DNA from: Takakia lepidozioides
Taxonomy: Eukaryota; Streptophyta; Takakiopsida; Takakiales; Takakiaceae
Direction: 5' to 3'
DNA length: 60,000 nucleotides
Assembly (NCBI GenBank): GCA_030704615.1
Contig: CM060733.1
Span: 3,288,001-3,348,000, forward strand
Shown: positions 1 through 10,309 of the stretch, one piece after another
Position numbering within the stretch: the first letter of the stretch is position 1
How the letters are laid out: every line of letters begins with the position of its first letter
Notes under the pieces: generated by a model
Database searches by the model: none
What the model saw: only the letters and a program-made list of their open reading frames with translations
Told to the model about the DNA's origin: nothing
Program-made: the position numbers and the translations under genes

Positions 1-419
1 CGAATCGAACGTTTCACAGATCTCTTGGTGGTGGGAAAACACCTTTTGATCTCAGTCCAAACCAGGAAGTGGTCAGAGGTACCAATATCAGTTCTGTCGA
101 TCAACACATTGGCACACTGGGGGAACAAAATTTTGTCCATTATGATATAGTCCACAATGGAACGTTCCCCAGTTTGGGGTTTCTCACGAGTCCACTGCAC
201 TTGGTCACCTCTTGTCCTGTTATTCAAGGTCAAAAGCTGAAGCTCTTCTAGACAGTTAATTAACCGTCTGCCATTAGAATTCAGCTCGTCCTCACCAAAA
301 GGTCCAATGATATCGTCCTGATGGATCCCTTTGCCCACCCAGGCATTGAAGTCCCCCAATAGTACCACCTGACCTTTGGCAAGGAACGAAGCACAGTCCA
401 GCATTACATCTTCGACACA
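1..419 (-). pseudogene. LINE-type non-LTR retrotransposon, endonuclease domain fragment (runs off the left edge)
   Basis: Read on the minus strand from about 419 to 1, one frame is open and encodes an exonuclease-endonuclease-phosphatase fold typical of the APE-like endonuclease of LINE ORF2 proteins, which nicks target DNA for target-primed reverse transcription. The landmarks are VVLLGDFNAWVG (the GDFN motif), then SIVDYIIMD, then GTSDHFLVW (the catalytic SDH motif), in the expected order and spacing. The reverse transcriptase would lie beyond the left edge. Upstream the frame meets a TGA at about 472, and the bases to 676 are open only in another frame. The copy therefore looks 5'-truncated or frameshifted. 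No poly-A tail or target duplication is visible. Confidence 0.8.
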
Positions 420-2852
420 GATGCATAAGAGACAAAGAAGAGGGAGGCATTTGTGCGTCAGCCATGCTTCTCACACCATGGGATTCCTACCAAATGGGGT
501 AAAGGAAAACACAAAGATAGGCGGTACCAACGTGGAGAGGGAGTATACCTGGAAGACGACCACTCCAAGGCAGCCAGCATTGTACACAGGCTCAAGAACT
601 CCATTGAATGTCTGCCAGACTTCAGCCCTGGACCCCTTTCAACTTTAGAGGGATACCAGCCAAATGCTACTAGCATGCCTTAAGCTTGCATAGTGTCAAA
701 TGTAGTCTGATGTAAGAAAAGCTTTTAAGACTTCTGACATTTAAAAGCTAAATGTGCCAAATTGATCTTTCACGTAGTACAAAATAGACATACCTTATAG
801 AATCAGACAGACTGCTGAGCTTAATGTGTTCATCCTGGAAGGATGGCAGTTTGCATCGGATATGAGTAGGAAGGGCTGTGAAGGGACATGATTTGCTGCA
901 TAAGAGAAGTGCAGTGTAATGTTAGATCCAACTTACAACTCTATTTGTCTCCTGTCTTTGACTCATTTAGCACCAACGTCCATGCAGCCCACACAACAAG
1001 TTCCATAGACAACACAGTGAAAGTCAACTCATTGATCTACATGTGGTGATGACTCCACAATTAGGTCACACATCATGCTATCAGGGATGTAGAAGCAAGC
1101 TGTAAAATCCACAAGACTGACCTACAAAAGAGCCCAAAGGCTTTGAAGTGAAAGATGAATTTGGGCGGTACACACTGGAGCCATCGTCCTATGGACACTT
1201 TAGATGGTATTGCATATGTAGATGTGTCCACCTCAACACCTGCACAAAAAGGCTGATGGACATGAGGACAGGAGAGGGAAGTGTTTGGACCTGCCATTAA
1301 AGCAGGTACCACACATCTTCTTAGGAAAATGCCTATAGCTTAAATCATTGGTGGCTGGCTGGGGCATGTGTTTGTGAGTTATAAATACATGGCTGGTGCG
1401 CCATTGTTGGGGATAGAAAGTGATGTATTCATTGACCTGGTGGCCAATGGTAATGCTGTACCCTTGAGGCAGAGTCCTGCAGAATACTGTCCTGATTGTG
1501 GGCACATTGAGAGCTCTCACACACAGACAACGATAGATTCGTTTCCAGGAATTGGGCTGGCACTGAGGTCATACTATAGCACACGATGTTTATACCCAGC
1601 ACTGCTACTGTAGCCTGTGAACAGGAATTTGACAAATTTTGCCATTGTTGAACTGGAGACACTTTTTCACCTCCATAGGACAAAAACAGAAAACAAACAA
1701 AGAACCACACTGAAGTTGTTACCCAGATGGCTCTTGCAGGCAGGCTGCCACAGCATATATAGTCTCCACAGCTAATGCTTCTCCCCACAATGACCAGCCT
1801 CTGAAAAGACAGCAGTATCTCCCTCTAATGTCATTACACAGGGAAGGAGGATAAAGATTATATGGTGTCTCCGCCTCTTGCACCGTGCAAGCGATGTAAA
1901 TCGTATCCTCACGCAAGATGTTAAGTCATCTGCCTGTCTCGAACTTGATCTTATTCCAGCTAATTCTGAAAGTCCCAACACGGCGGTGAGAGATTTGAAG
2001 GACGCGGTAATTAGCATAGGGCACGATTATCCTTAGTCAATGTAGGTTGGGGATGAGCACATTCCAAGTGCATTCCGAAAGAGTAGACTGAGAGAGACAG
2101 ACAGAGTTTCGTTGGTCCAAACCAGGCCTGCAGGGAGACAGTTCTCCATCGCTTACACGGAAAGTGGGTGCTGTAATGGCGCAGTCGATCCTCTGCTGTG
2201 CGGACCGAGGCTGGGTAGAACCGGCCACACCTGAGCAATGTATGGTCGCTCCAGCCTGTCCATCCAAAGAAGCCTTGTTGAAGCATGCAAAGCAAGCAAT
2301 TTCATATCGAAGAGAACAGTAGGTAAATTCTCCGAGTGAAGGAAGCTTTGAACCAAATGGCTCTGTATGTGCGTTCTCTCCAAACTCAATCCATAGTGTC
2401 CTCGGTATTTCAAACTACATAAGAACAACGACAAGCTCAAGACAACTACCACAGGTTCCCATGAAGACTTTCTGCCTCCGCCCCGCATCCCGAGCTGCCT
2501 GCATCGCCACCACGAAGCTCGTCACTTCACAGACGGTCAATTTGAAGGAGACAAGATCACAGCCAATTCGCCATGAAAATCTATCCGAATGGCTTCCTCC
2601 ATCCTGCAATTCACACAAATCCCTTCATCTAAACCCTACGCATCTTTGCATGCTCCGAACTTTCAAAACCCCGAAGAAGCACTAGGGTTTAAGCGATTGG
2701 CGCCAAAATATTCAACTACTACATCCCCCTAACCCCTAACCTACACTCAGGATCAATAATAAGCGCGTACAACGTTAGAAGTTCTAATAGCCCGCAATGC
2801 GGAAGCACTTAAAAAACTATATATATATTTTTTGCATGGAATTGAGCATCGC
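420..2852. other. No supported gene
   Basis: Only short, mutually overlapping open frames occur here, with no family signature and no convincing splice pattern. Bases 420-676 may be decayed upstream LINE sequence. Just before the tRNA there is an alternating TA run followed by Ts at about 2819-2833, which could act as the AT-rich upstream element often seen at plant tRNA genes. Confidence 0.5.
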
Positions 2853-2924
2853 ATCAGAGTGGCGCAGCGGAAGCGTGGTGGGCCCATAACCCACAGGTCC
2901 CAGGATCGAAACCTGGCTCTGATA
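2853..2924 (+). tRNA. tRNA-iMet: Initiator tRNA-Met (anticodon CAT)
   Basis: The 72-base gene folds as a cloverleaf. The acceptor arms ATCAGAG and CTCTGAT pair, leaving a 3' discriminator A. The D-arm begins GGCGCAGCGGAAGCG. The anticodon stem GTGGG/CCCAC encloses the CAT anticodon in loop CCCATAA. The T-arm carries the B-box-like GGATCGAAACC. An A1-U72 end pair, three G-C pairs in the anticodon stem and an A at the usual T54 position of the T-loop mark a eukaryotic initiator. It closely resembles the plant initiator sequence as I remember it. A T-run at 2950-2954 could end Pol III transcription. No intron is present and CCA is not encoded. Confidence 0.95.
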
Positions 2925-3426
2925 ACACAGAGTGCGAGCTCCCGCTTCCTTTTTGGTTTTCCTCAGTGTATAGCCCGAAGGTCTGACACGCAAGCAGATA
3001 AGATAAGCAAGAGGAAGCGGGATTGGAGAATGCAATGAACGTTCATGGCTGGCCTGAAGCGGAGCGAGACAAGTGGGGGCAGGCATGCAGCGCCACGTGG
3101 CTTGCCTTCTTGTCATCTGCTTTTTCCATGCTGCCGGAAGCCGACTTTCACAGATTTCCTCTTGCTCCAGTTGTTGGAGAGCAGGAAGAGGATCCGCAGT
3201 CTGGAAGCAGTTGAAGAGGTTGACTCAATTTGAAGTCTGGCATTGTGTCTTTCTCCCCCTCTCTGTGATTTTTTAAATCCATGGAAGTGGGTAGGCTGGT
3301 GAAGATGATTATGAGAGTTGCAGTAATCAGCTACAACAACCGAGGCTGCTAGCTCCTTCTTCTTGAAGATTTGACAGGTCGACGAGGCACACATTCTATT
3401 GAAAGGACCCGGCGGGAAGAGTTATA
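2925..3426. other. Spacer between tRNA-iMet and the carrier gene; probable promoter and 5' UTR of the latter
   Basis: No frame in this stretch carries a recognisable domain. It lies directly upstream of the proposed first exon of the BT1-like carrier at 3427, so it probably holds that gene's promoter and leader. I see no clear TATA box. Confidence 0.4.
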
Positions 3427-6400
3427 ATGGCTGTAGATCAAAACAACCGAAATTTCTTTCTGCTCAACCGGTGGGCTCCAGAGAAGGGGTTCATCTCAGA
3501 AGACGGGTTTGTATGGATGAGAGAGAAAGTGCAAGAAGGGGTGAGACATGTGCAGTCACATCTGCCGCCCGTCTTCTCTCTTGAGACGCCAAGACGCCAA
3601 TCCCAGGGCAAGGCAGAGAGAGGCAAGATTTTTTCCGTGAGGGGTTACACAGCTGAGAACTGCGCATTAGCGAGAAATGGGTCAAGCAGGCGTCGGCCTC
3701 TGGGCTTTGCTAGAGTTACCGGTGGTCTCCTACCAAATTCCGAGGTAAAGCGCAGAAACTGAAGTGTGGGACTTCCTGGTTATACTGTAAATATGCTACT
3801 CTAGATGTTTGACCACATGCTTCGGAGAAATTTTGGATGTGGGAGTGTGGGAACATTCTGAACTAATGTGAATTCGAATGTTTGCACGGTCAGGTAACTT
3901 CCTAGTTGTATATTATACCATTCGCTTAAGGCCTTGTGTAATACGTTGTCGCGCTTTCTGTTCGGGGTCCTCGGGGAATTGTGCATTTTCAGAACAGTTG
4001 CATCCCCACATGTGTCTCGATAGCTTTTCCTGCTCAGATGTCCTCTGTCTTCCTACCTTCCTTTGGGCCACCTGCGCAGACCCACCAAGTTTCTCTCTTT
4101 CCTTCTTTATAAAGTACCATTTCATTTCTTTTTCTCCCTCTCTCTCCGCTTCCTATACTCAGCACTAGACTGAAATTTAAACTCAGGGCGAGGAGTCTTC
4201 CTTTGAAGAATAAACAGATGCATAGAGGAAAGAAAATTGTTAATGTCCGATGTGCGGGTGCCAAGAAGACAAATTTCTGATACAATGTCCGGGGTATGCT
4301 CATCAGAGAGCGACCCTCTTCAGGACCATCAAGAACATAGTCCCTTCACCTCTGTTCACCAACTTTTCAAAATCTGGAAGATGGGCCTAAAGCCCTGGCC
4401 CTCTTGGGGTCTAATGCCTGGACAGCTCACACACGTCAAGCTGATAATCTGATTTTTGTAGATGAAATCTGGAAAGCCCGAACTAAAATGTATATCAAGG
4501 TAAGTCCCACTAGTGGAGTTAGCCACAAAGATAGTGTCTGCTCCATCTTGTTCGGCCGGGGGTTTTATGGCCACAAGGCTACGGCAAACAACGTCTTACA
4601 AGTACATTCTCTCTCCGCTTTGCTGTGCTAAGAAAATCCAAATAACAATGCCTGGTAGTCCTCATGAAAGCAGAAGGACCCAACTGGGTTTCATCTGTTC
4701 CTTTGAAGTTTGTCTTATGGTCGGATTCCAGGATGCACTACCATGTAGTCATAAGATGCTTGATTACCTGGCGGTAGCTCGATTGATAGAGCACCCATTC
4801 AAAAGTACAAAGCACGAGTCCTCATGTCTGGATTTATGTAACACACCTTGTACATGTCAAGTAGGTGGTTTAAGTCAGCTAGTCAACATCAGGAGTGGTA
4901 GTAGAATTTACATACAGTTATAATGATGTGCTGTCTGGTATTCGATAGCAACATAGAAAGTCTCTGATTAGTGTGCAATATCTGGGTCCTGCTGTGATTG
5001 TCTATGGCGAAGGCTGACTTGTGCTATAGTTATCATATGGTAACACCATGTCCTGCTTCTGTAATATTTTATGCATGGTCACTCGGCATCACATATTGCT
5101 GTCAGTGGGCACTACCCATTAACCTCAACTTTGGAATTGGTATCTCAGGCGAAGATCCAGGCAACTAAAGCGGAAGTGTTGGAGAAAGCAGAAGAGGTGG
5201 AAGAAAATGCTGAGAAATTGGCAGAAAATCTCCGGGTGCCTGTCCCTAAGACGAGGGTGCCATTTGTTGGTCCAGTGCGAAGCTTGGTTCTTAAACAGGT
5301 GTTCTTATGTGATTTGCTGACAAAATTTTCAATCTCACTGGGAAATGTGCAAATTGGCCATCTGCTTCGAGTTGATGGAGAGAGGAGAACTTGTTGAACC
5401 TTTTGGCATCTGCTATGACAGTTACCCTCCTACAGCTGGCTGTGAGTTGTGAGGTTGCATCCCATCAGGATCTGAAATGCAGGCCATAATTGGTTTAGGG
5501 GGTTACACACAACCCTCAACAGTGGCATAACTGGGAATGGGTGTCCAGTAATGGGCTAGGATTGTGGTGAGTTACAGAAACCCGGATAGAGAGGTTGTGG
5601 GGTTAATGCACCAGCGAATCAAAAGTAAGCTGCTAATAGATTTTGGTTTCCTTGCTTTCCAAACTTTCTTAGTCACAATATTGAAATCGCAACGGAATCT
5701 GCTCTTGTGTAGCTGATATGTGGTATTATCGCCGGTGGAGTTGCGGGGGTGGCTTCAACCCCATTTGGAATTGTGAAAACACGTGTGCTGGCCGGACGAG
5801 GAGGCAGCTCAACAGCCGAGGTTGTAAGCACAATCACGAACATCGAAGGAGCTGGGAAGCTGAAGCCGGGAGGCTATCTCATCAGCATTGCTAGCACAGC
5901 TATCAACAAAGGGGTACAGGTATAATAATCCAACTAGTCTCTTCCAAATGGACTAGCGGGGGTCTTCATGGGGTCCCTCTCTTCCAATAACTTCTTTGCC
6001 TGTTCTCTTTCTGAGTTCATAGTTGGCACTCCTAGTCTGTCTCGTTTCTTACATCAAGGTGTCCTTTTATAGGAAGAGGATATTCCGTAGGCAAGATTTT
6101 GGTACTAACAAGTGGTGGTGGGACTGGTGGAAACAGTTCACAGTATATGAAGCTATAAAGCGGGAAGAGGAGAGGAGACACATGAGGGATCCGAAATTGC
6201 TACCATTGCCTAGTACCGTTCCCGTCGCTACCTTGGCAGGAGCTGCAGCAGGTTTCGCCTCAACAGTGGTTTTGTATCCAATGCAAACTCTGTCAGACCG
6301 CCTGATGCTGCATGTAAGTCCTTCTATTTCAAAGTTGTTTGTGTCCAATCATGAGAAACCGTGCTGTTAGGCTCCTTTCACACGGACAGATATCCACTAC

Positions 6401-6946
6401 GCCCATAATGATGTTCTGACCCCACCATGTCTACAGGGATCTGCATACAAGTCATTGGCTGATGCATTTGTCAAGACCATCAAGCATGAGGGGTGGGGAG
6501 AGCTCTATCGGGGTATCTCCCCTGCCCTCCTTCGCATGGTACCGGATGCAGCAGCAAGCTTCTATGCCTATGAAACGTTCAAAAAGAAGTATCTAGAGAA
6601 GAAGCACAAGAGAGAACTGGATACATTGGCCTCCCTTTGGATCGGTGGAGCTGCTGGAGCTGTTGCTACAACATTGACATACCCCTTGGAAGTTGCCCGA
6701 AAACAGATCAGTTTCAGTGCCCTTCCTACTGGCTCAGTGGGCATTGGAGGAGCAGTCAATTACTCAAACATCTTCGAGGCTTTCAATGGAATTGTGCAGC
6801 GAGAAGGGATAGGAGGCCTGTACAGGGGCCTGCCCATCCAGTACGCGCAAATTGTGCCCTTAACAGCAGTATCTTTTACAGTGTACGAAATTGCCAAGCG
6901 GATACTTGTTGCTGAAGGAGAGGAAAGAAGAGATGAGGTGAAATGA
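3427..6946 (+). CDS. BT1 (Brittle1)-like member of the mitochondrial carrier family, five exons
   Basis: Proposed exons are 3427-3744, 5149-5298, 5713-5919, 6137-6313 and 6437-6946. All junctions are GT-AG and in phase 0, giving 453 residues. The fold is a six-helix mitochondrial carrier of three repeats, with repeat starts at LICGIIAGGVAGVAST, VATLAGAAAGFAST and LWIGGAAGAVATT. The third repeat has the full signature YPLEVARK (about residue 366), and EGW..LYRG / EGI..LYRG follow repeats two and three. The closest family I recognise is plant BT1, plastid or mitochondrial carriers of adenine nucleotides or ADP-glucose. The signatures of repeats 1 (TPFGIVK) and 2 (YPMQTLSDR) lack the usual acidic residue, so substrate and activity are uncertain. 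The N-terminal 150 residues include an Ala/Glu-rich coiled stretch (exon 2). Exons 2-5 are solid. Exon 1 rests on phase and a good donor only, and the 1.4 kb first intron could hide another exon. Confidence 0.82.
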
Positions 6947-8429
6947 CGCTTAGGAGATGACCTCTGCAATTCAAAATGGCTTGTTTGTTACAGCTTCTGG
7001 CTAAGAGAGACTTAGATCCAAACACAACCACACATGACAAGTTGATGGAGTTTAGAATAAGTGGTGTACCCTTTGACAGATTTGTTGGGTTTTTTTTCCA
7101 TGTTTGGATCTGGCATTTGTGTTTGTGCCTTGCATGTACATAACCAGGTGATATGGGTTCAATCCTTCAAAATGTTCCTCACAACCCACAATGGGCTCCT
7201 CAATGGGCTGCCCATTGAGTAATAGATCCTGTAAATTTGCTGGAAATCATACAGAAATCTATCTTTATCTTTGTGACTTTGAATAAGGGTCCCTTTGGCA
7301 GGGCCTATCCTTAAAGGTCAAAATAAGGGAGAGGATTGGAGTGGGCAATGGGGAGGAGTGCACGGGTGTTGGAAGGGGTTATGGGTGATGTTTTGGTGGT
7401 ATCTGCAAGCAGGGCCCCCTTAACAAATGTAACTGTGGAACCTGAACTATCTTCAAATGTGGCTACAAAACTTGCAATTGCACCCTCTGATGGAAACTAA
7501 TTAACTGGGGAGTTGAAACACCGGGTGACACTGGATTCTATTCAACACCTATTTGTGTTCAAGAAAGTGTTGTTGTTGTTTGGGTTCTGAAGTACATATG
7601 AAATTAACAGTAGAGGACAACAGCCAAGTGCATTGTTGACCTTGATGAGTGGACAAGATACACATAACAAGAGATACTGCCCCCTACTGAAAAATGTAAT
7701 GACTTACCATGAAGTGAAATGTGCTACATACATGCTAGAGAGAGTATTTGCCTCACTGCAAACAGGAGTGATAGCAACTACAATCCTGTCCCCCTTGCTT
7801 ACACAACCCTACAATGCGCACATACTATTCCCCCATGACTGTTGTGGTGAGTAAAATCAACAGAAGCGCGCTAGGTACAAGTTAATCATACCTCTTTGTG
7901 TGAAATCCAGAATAACTCTTCTATGTGATGTATTTAGTTGCCCTCTGGCGTGAACAACTTCTATTTACAGTTTTGGTATGTCAATTGACCATCGAGCTCA
8001 GACCAGGCCCCCACATAATGAGACTGCTGGATTCATGGAAAAGTGTTCGGAACTGAGCATCACCTGGATCAGCCACCGTCGTTCATTTATGTTCAGGCCC
8101 GGTATTCCCATTCGCTGGTGCTAACTGATCCAAAAAGAATTTGGTGTTGTGCTGCTATCTTCATAAGATGACGTAGCTCTCTCTTACCTGCTGGTCCTGA
8201 ACAATATGTGGGATTGCACAGCAGTACCTTCTGATCTTCGATGTGCTATACTTGCTTACTACAATTTACTACAATGTCACGACTACAAATCTGGAGAATC
8301 AGAGAGAGAAAACAAAAATGACACGGGAAAAAAATTATGGGTGTACATAGCAGGAACACCGATAGGGATGAGCTGGGTGTTAGAAACAACTTGTCTGTAC
8401 CGTGTAGATAATTCACCGCGCTGATCGAA
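6947..8429. other. Intergenic region between two convergent genes
   Basis: This follows the stop of the carrier gene and precedes the 3' end of the minus-strand MoaD gene, so it contains both 3' UTRs. I see no protein family signature. The open frames at 7633-7854 and 8206-8424 have no recognisable content. Confidence 0.5.
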
Positions 8430-8762
8430 TCAACCACCGCTAATGGGAGGAATAAGGGCAAGCTCATCACCATCCTTCACCACCACAGGCTCAACAACAT
8501 AGGAGTGGTTCAATGCAACCACCATACACGAACTAATCGCTTTCAAAGCAGGGTAGCGAGAAAGAATTTCCTCAAAGCATTGAGATGTCGTCCAGCCATC
8601 ACATATGTCAAGCGTTGCTTCGGAAATCCCCGCAAGCTCGCGAGCACGGGCGAACATGAGTGCTCGCACGCTGACCGTCTTTACCTTCCTCTCGTCTCCT
8701 TGGTTACCTGCCTGTATTTCCGACCCTGATTTCTCCTCCACTCTCCCATCTGCTGCTTCCAT
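8430..8762 (-). CDS. CNX7: Molybdopterin synthase small (sulfur-carrier) subunit, MoaD/MOCS2A/CNX7 type
   Basis: A single-exon 110-residue protein of the ubiquitin-like MoaD family. Its C-terminal Gly-Gly is adenylated and converted to a thiocarboxylate by the MoeB/CNX5-type enzyme. It then donates sulfur to precursor Z (cyclic pyranopterin monophosphate) in the cytosolic complex with the large subunit (MoaE/CNX6), forming molybdopterin. The visible evidence is a beta-grasp core from about residue 29 (VSVRALMFARARELAG), the middle helix (SQCFEEILSRYP), and the classic tail VVVKDGDELALIPPISGG, which ends exactly at the stop. The first 28 residues are a charged extension rich in Glu and Lys. 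The family is usually 80-105 residues, so this start at 8762 is slightly long and a later Met is conceivable. It is convergent with the carrier gene. Confidence 0.95.
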   Translation of the reverse strand: MEAADGRVEEKSGSEIQAGNQGDERKVKTVSVRALMFARARELAGISEATLDICDGWTTSQCFEEILSRYPALKAISSCMVVALNHSYVVEPVVVKDGDELALIPPISGG

Positions 8763-9140
8763 TCTAATATCTTCTCGAATTTCAGCCCTTCACCCTCACC
8801 CCGAGAGCTGCTGGTGCCTGCCTGCTCAAGTTTAGTTGCGAAGTACTCCTAGCTTCGCATATCCTTACACAGAAAGCTCAAAAGTCTGAGAGAAGACGAA
8901 GACGAAGATGAGGAGAGACGTTTCTAGGGTTTCGAAAGTCAAATACGTACTAAATACGAGAGGTACCGTATGTTTCTGCAGCCGAAATAATAATTACCCT
9001 TATTAAAAATTCATTCCAATATTTCCAAATAAATTGATTTTATTTTGTGGCTGATAAAGTTAAATCTGGATTTCTTCCAGGAACAAAAGAACAACAAAAT
9101 AAAAACTAAAACAATTATAATTCGTATTTGAAAAAAAAGG
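8763..9140. promoter_or_regulatory. Upstream region of the MoaD gene, then AT-rich DNA
   Basis: Bases immediately 5' of the minus-strand MoaD start (about 8763-8940) are GC-mixed and probably contain its leader and promoter. No specific element is certain. From about 8950 the sequence turns strongly AT-rich with no open frame of note. Confidence 0.35.
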
Positions 9141-9596
9141 TACCGTGGTGGGATCGCCGGTTAGGCAGAAATTAATTCGAAAACAAGGTGCCTAATCAAA
9201 ATAAATTATTTTTGAAAAAAGTGCCTAATTTTGAAAAAATATCTTCAAAGAGTGCCTAATTTTCAAAAATTTCTCTAAAAGTGCGTATGGTATAAAATCT
9301 TGAATTTAAATTATAAAACAAATTAAAAAAATCTAAAAATCTAAAAATGATATCCATTTAAAATGACCTTCATTTAATAGTCATCCATGGACTCAGTTTT
9401 CAATTTGCATCCATGGCAGCGGCGTGTTTTGCAACCAATATTTTTAGTTGCCTAATTTAAAAAAGTTTAAGAAAAAAAAAACCTTACCATCCAAGATACC
9501 TAACTTAAAAACTTTTCTCAAAAGTGCCTAACTGTCAAATGGCCCCAAAATAATTATTAGGCAGGCAAGTGTCTAACCGGCTATCCCACTACGGTA
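9141..9596. mobile_element. MITE-like non-autonomous DNA transposon, TA-flanked terminal inverted repeats
   Basis: The left end at 9141-9167 reads TACCGTGGTGGGATCGCC followed by GGTTAGGCA. The reverse complement of 9570-9596 reads TACCGTAGTGGGATAGCC followed by GGTTAGACA. The two 27-base ends match at 24 positions. If the outer TA is the target duplication, the element is about 452 bp. It encodes no protein and is AT-rich inside, with three near-repeats of AGTGCCTAA (about 9220, 9252 and 9521). A Tc1/mariner- or PIF-like TA target fits, but the superfamily cannot be fixed from this copy. Confidence 0.7.
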
Positions 9597-10309
9597 GTAA
9601 AGTCAATAAAGGACCGCTGATATCCGGAGATGTGGGGTCGACTCTCCATAGAGTCCCACTTGACTGCTGGTGGAAACTAATTTCACATCATTTTCGAGAT
9701 CAGCTTTTAAATTTATCGAGTTATTTTAATAATATCTTAGCTTATGTGTGATAATAGAATACTAAAAGAACCGAATAAACTGTGGCCCGCCTGGACTCCA
9801 ATTTGGTTTCCCGGCCACGAAAACCGGCGAGCCAGCGCGACACGGCATAGGAATTGTGGCCACAGACGCCACGTGCGACCTTGTTGTCGCTTCTGCAATT
9901 CGATTACCGGACGGATGGCACGTGGCTGTGCACTGGCCAATCACGGGGGCGAAGAGTATTCCGGAACGCTATGGTGACTGGAGATACCGGTCATGTCACG
10001 GGTGTCAGCCGGTGCAGTGGAGAGTAGAATGGAGGGCGGCCTGCTTGGAGGCTCTCTCTCGTCTGCTCCCTCGGGGGCCAGATTCTTCTGGTCGAGGTCA
10101 GGATTCCTCATGGAAGCGAGTGGATCTGATAAGAATTTGAAGCTTGTTGGTGTCCAGAGAAGGATTCGCTGGAGTCGAGAGCTGTAGCTAGGTTTTTTGA
10201 TGTGTTTGCTGCGCAATGGGCGTCGGACTGTGAGTGGCCTGTGATGGGGTTGTAGTTTTGTGTGGGTTTGGGAAATTACGTGTGCTGGACACCTCGGTTT
10301 CTCCAGGGA
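9597..10309 (+). promoter_or_regulatory. Putative promoter and 5' UTR with two G-box (CACGTG) motifs
   Basis: CACGTG hexamers occur at 9870-9875 and 9919-9924, about 390-440 bases upstream of the proposed ATG at 10310. Paired G-boxes are common bZIP/bHLH binding sites in plant promoters. The region is GC-richer than the preceding 600 bases and has no convincing coding frame, which suits a promoter with leader. Function is inferred from motif and position only. Confidence 0.35.

Noticed and set aside
4765-4850. tRNA-like A box (GTAGCTCGATTGATAGAGC) followed by GAGTCC, resembling a tRNA gene or SINE head
   Set aside because: No cloverleaf forms: acceptor arms do not pair and the B box is poor. 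No tail or second copy is visible, so it is at most a degraded SINE remnant.
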